Part shown: positions 5,755 to 7,439 of the stretch, piece after piece
How the letters are laid out: the number at the start of each line of letters is the position of its first letter
Numbering within the stretch: position 1 is the first letter of the stretch
Assembly (NCBI GenBank): GCA_007124345.1
Contig: SLFH01000361.1
Coordinates: 1 to 7,439, forward strand
From: Phycisphaerales bacterium
GTDB taxonomy: Bacteria; Planctomycetota; Phycisphaerae; Phycisphaerales; UBA1924
Length of the DNA: 7,439 nucleotides
Direction: 5' to 3'
Notes under the pieces: generated by a model
The model's database searches: none
The model's input: only the letters and a program-made list of their open reading frames with translations
What the model was told of the DNA's origin: nothing
Program-made: the position numbers and the translations under genes

Positions 5755-5783
5755 TTGTAGCGGCGGCGTGCGAAGGCTAACTT
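5755..5783 (+). promoter_or_regulatory. Candidate promoter of the first PEP-CTERM paralog
   Basis: TTGTAG (5755-5760), 17 bases, TAACTT (5778-5783), with AAGGC directly before the -10. A start site near 5790 would give a leader of about 53 bases. The boxes are weak individually; support is the match in layout with the candidates at 5219-5191 (-) and 6622-6650. Confidence 0.35.
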
Positions 5784-5828
5784 TGTCGCTGTCGGCAGGG
5801 AGCTGAGTAAACGCCCCCTCGGCCGCAC

Positions 5829-5838
5829 GAGAGAGAGA
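5829..5838 (+). promoter_or_regulatory. GA-repeat leader and ribosome binding region of the first paralog
   Basis: GAGAGAGAGA at 5829-5838 ends four bases before the ATG at 5843. It is the only purine-rich, SD-like sequence in front of this start. A similar run precedes the second paralog. Confidence 0.55.
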
Positions 5839-5842
5839 CAGC

Positions 5843-6493
5843 ATGAACAAGCAGATTTGTATCGCAGCCTTGGCCGTCGCCGCCGCCGCAGGATCGTCGC
5901 TGGGCGTCCAGATCCCGATGTCGGCGTACAACGCCCCGGGCCCGCTGCCGGGCCTGTCGCTGTGGGTGGATGTCCAGTCGACCTCGGCGTCGACGGTCGC
6001 CTTCACCTTCGGCAACGCCTCGACCAACGGCGCCATCTCGACGAAGATTTTCTTCGAGACGCCCCGCGGCGGTTCGGCGCTGTTCGACGGCACCGGCGGG
6101 ATTGCCGCCCAGAGCGCCGGCGTCAGCTTCACCAACGGGGGCAGCGGTCCGAACGACCCTCCCGGCGGCAACGGGGTCAACTGGAACGGCACCGACAAGC
6201 ACTACTTCCGCACCAAGCAGGGCGGCGTCAGCAACGGCATCGGCGCCGGCCAGTGGCTGACCATCGAGCTCGGTCTCGCCCAGGGCGTCTCGTACGCCGA
6301 CATCCTGGCCGACCTGAACTCGGGCAACTTCCGTATCGCCCAGCATGTCCAGAGCATCGAGCCCGGCGACATCAGTGTCGGCGTGATCACCGAGGGCGGG
6401 AACAGTTCGGAGATCGCCCTCATCCCGCTCCCGACTGGAGCCGGCCTGGCCGGTGTCGGGCTGGGTCTGGTGGCTCTGCGTCGCCGCCGCTGA
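5843..6493 (+). CDS. Secreted protein with PEP-CTERM-type sorting tail (IPLP variant), first paralog
   Basis: The 216-residue product has a signal peptide (MNKQ, then an Ala-rich hydrophobic stretch, likely cleaved near residue 21) and a tail at 194-216 of IPLP, a Gly/Leu hydrophobic helix and RRRR. This resembles an exosortase sorting signal in which Pro-Leu-Pro replaces Pro-Glu-Pro. The mature part (about 22-190) contains GLSLWVDV (37-44), TVAFTF (51-56), KIFFE (68-72), GVSF (93-96) and GNFRIAQHVQSI (161-172). All of these recur in the same order in the next gene, so the two are duplicates. It is Gly/Asn-rich with beta-strand-like segments and no catalytic motif I recognise; a surface or extracellular structural role is inferred. 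The ATG at 5843 follows a GA-repeat ribosome binding region. The function remains unknown. Confidence 0.83.
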   Translation: MNKQICIAALAVAAAAGSSLGVQIPMSAYNAPGPLPGLSLWVDVQSTSASTVAFTFGNASTNGAISTKIFFETPRGGSALFDGTGGIAAQSAGVSFTNGGSGPNDPPGGNGVNWNGTDKHYFRTKQGGVSNGIGAGQWLTIELGLAQGVSYADILADLNSGNFRIAQHVQSIEPGDISVGVITEGGNSSEIALIPLPTGAGLAGVGLGLVALRRRR

Positions 6494-6517
6494 GCATCGG
6501 CGAGCCGTATTCGTTAT

Positions 6518-6566
6518 CGCAAGGCGGCACGGCGTCTGCGCGAATCGACACCGCCTTTGCGTTATT
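6518..6566 (+). terminator. Weak candidate terminator after the first paralog
   Basis: CGCAAGGCGG 6518-6527 pairs with CCGCCTTTGCG 6551-6561 (one bulged T), with a 23-base loop, followed by TTATT. The long loop and broken T-tract make it weak. A second stem, GGGCCTG 6577-6583 with CAGG-GG-CCC 6594-6602 (two bulged G), follows closely. Together they could separate the two paralogs' transcripts. Confidence 0.35.
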
Positions 6567-6621
6567 GACAAGTTATGGGCCTGTCGGCGATCGCAGGGGC
6601 CCTGAGATGGCGGAAGTTTTC

Positions 6622-6650
6622 TTGTGCTGACTGCCTTTGTGGCTTATACT
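6622..6650 (+). promoter_or_regulatory. Candidate promoter of the second PEP-CTERM paralog
   Basis: TTGTGC (6622-6627), 17 bases, TATACT (6645-6650; five of six bases match TATAAT), with GTGGCT directly before the -10. A start near 6657 gives a leader of about 70 bases. This is the best of the three similar candidates in the window and sits in a locally A/T-richer stretch. Confidence 0.5.
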
Positions 6651-6667
6651 CTTATTAGATTCGCAAA

Positions 6668-6698
6668 CTCCGCTTCCAGCGTTTTTTTGGCGGCGGAG
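6668..6698 (+). promoter_or_regulatory. Leader stem-loop with T7 run ahead of the second paralog
   Basis: CGCT 6671-6674 can pair with AGCG 6678-6681 directly before TTTTTTT (6682-6688), a very small terminator-like hairpin. Alternatively CTCCGC 6668-6673 can pair with GCGGAG 6693-6698, looping out the T-run. The two foldings exclude each other. The terminator stem is only four base pairs, so attenuation is speculative. Confidence 0.25.
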
Positions 6699-6706
6699 GA
6701 TGCGGC

Positions 6707-6720
6707 AGAGAGAGAGAGGA
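6707..6720 (+). promoter_or_regulatory. GA-repeat leader and ribosome binding region of the second paralog
   Basis: Six AG dinucleotides (6707-6718) followed by GA end seven bases before the ATG at 6728; AGAGGA is an acceptable SD-like core. The run resembles that before the first paralog. Confidence 0.55.
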
Positions 6721-6727
6721 TTGATTA

Positions 6728-7369
6728 ATGAAGAAGTGCACAGCTTTCGCCGGTTTGGCGTGTGCGGCGGGCTTGGCTGCGTCGGCGTCCGCGGCGACAC
6801 TGCCGCTGGCGGTCTATCAGAACTCCGACAACGGGAATCTTTCGGGTTTGTCGCTGTGGGTTGACATCGAGTCAAATCTGGCTGGAACGGTGGACTTTAC
6901 CTTCCGCAACGACTACGACCCCAACGGCATCAACGCGAGCTCGTCGATCGCCAACATCTACTTCGAGAATGTCGATGTCGGTCAGTCGCATCTGCTCGCC
7001 AACGGCGCGGTTTTCGGCACCGATAGCGGCGTCAGTTTCGATGTAGGCGGCTCTCCGGGAAGTCCCGCAAACCCCGGGAGTCCCGATTGGCGGGGGAACC
7101 TGACGCGGTTCTCAGCGGAAAACCCAGCGCCGTCCATGGGGATCAACAGCGGTGAGTCCCTCACGCTCCGGTTCGATCTGCTCGGCGGCGCCTCTGTCGG
7201 CGATGTGGTCAGCGCCATCGGCGCCGGCGACTTCCGAATCGCTCAGCATGTCCTCTCGATCGGCGGCGGCGAGGAATCGATCTGGACCGTCGTCGTCATC
7301 CCCCTGCCCGGCACCGCCGGTCTCGGGGCGCTGGGCCTCGGCCTCGTCGCCATCCGTCGCCGCCGCTGA
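6728..7369 (+). CDS. Secreted protein with PEP-CTERM-type sorting tail (IPLP variant), second paralog
   Basis: The 213-residue product has a signal peptide (MKK, hydrophobic Ala-rich stretch, ASA before Ala23) and a tail at 191-213 of IPLP, a Gly/Leu hydrophobic helix and RRRR. Shared blocks with the preceding gene, in the same order, are GLSLWVDI (40-47), TVDFTF (54-59), NIYFEN (76-81), GVSF (101-104) and GDFRIAQHVLSI (167-178). Between blocks the two differ, including a Gly/Ser/Pro-rich insert at about 107-120 here, so the duplication is not recent. Cys4 and Cys12 lie inside the signal peptide; no lipobox is clear. Export and exosortase processing are inferred from the two ends; the molecular function is unknown. 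It has its own candidate promoter (6622-6650) and a strong terminator (7406-7433), so it is probably expressed independently. Confidence 0.83.
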   Translation: MKKCTAFAGLACAAGLAASASAATLPLAVYQNSDNGNLSGLSLWVDIESNLAGTVDFTFRNDYDPNGINASSSIANIYFENVDVGQSHLLANGAVFGTDSGVSFDVGGSPGSPANPGSPDWRGNLTRFSAENPAPSMGINSGESLTLRFDLLGGASVGDVVSAIGAGDFRIAQHVLSIGGGEESIWTVVVIPLPGTAGLGALGLGLVAIRRRR

Positions 7370-7405
7370 ACGCGGGGTGTAGGACCGACATCGTGAATCT
7401 CGTTC

Positions 7406-7433
7406 ACCGCCGCGGGCATCCGCGGCGGTTTTT
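7406..7433 (+). terminator. Intrinsic terminator of the second PEP-CTERM paralog
   Basis: A perfect 10-bp stem, ACCGCCGCGG 7406-7415 with CCGCGGCGGT 7420-7429, around GCAT, followed by TTTTT (7429-7433). It is a textbook Rho-independent terminator 36 bases past the stop codon. Confidence 0.92.
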
Positions 7434-7439
7434 CTGCGC

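Noticed and set aside
5777..6571. A 264-residue minus-strand frame opposite the first paralog
   Set aside because: It is antisense to a well-supported secreted protein and has the Asp/Ala/Gly/Arg-rich make-up of a shadow frame.

Overview
The window looks like a stretch of high-GC bacterial chromosome, most likely from a planctomycete, perhaps class Phycisphaerae. This is an inference. It rests on three secreted proteins with PEP-CTERM-type tails (a short Pro motif, a hydrophobic helix, then an Arg cluster), on the high GC, and on an intergenic palindrome cluster of a kind I associate with planctomycete genomes. No taxonomic marker gene is present.

Layout from left to right. (1) 2-1015 (+) is the 3' part of a zinc metallopeptidase with an HEFFH motif and a C-terminal PDZ domain; it runs off the left edge. 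(2) 1016-1772 has no intact gene. It holds what looks like the left end of an IS481-type insertion sequence with a transposase cut off after about 24 residues, followed directly by a dense cluster of stem-loops bounded by a perfect 20-bp inverted repeat. (3) 3529-1773 (-) is a two-gene unit: a small GroES-like protein whose stop codon overlaps the GTG start of aroA (EPSP synthase, shikimate pathway). (4) 3718-4233 (+) is apt (adenine phosphoribosyltransferase, purine salvage), divergent from the GroES-like gene. (5) 5116-4409 (-) is a secreted PEP-CTERM-type protein, ended by a strong intrinsic terminator at 4342-4377. (6) 5131-5754 is a long stretch with no convincing gene. (7) 5843-6493 and 6728-7369 (+) are two tandem, clearly paralogous secreted proteins with an IPLP version of the sorting signal; the second ends in a strong terminator at 7406-7433.

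The housekeeping genes (aroA, apt) have no obvious functional link with each other. The three surface-protein genes do belong together by type: all have a signal peptide and a C-terminal sorting tail. They may also share promoter architecture (TTG-type -35, exactly 17 bp, then TAnnnT preceded by GGC), and the two paralogs both have a GA-dinucleotide run just ahead of the start codon. No exosortase, CRISPR array, tRNA, rRNA or defence system is visible. I found no clear new multi-gene system. The best leads are the palindrome cluster joined to the transposase remnant, the paralogous PEP-CTERM pair with its shared control elements, and the GroES-like/aroA coupling.
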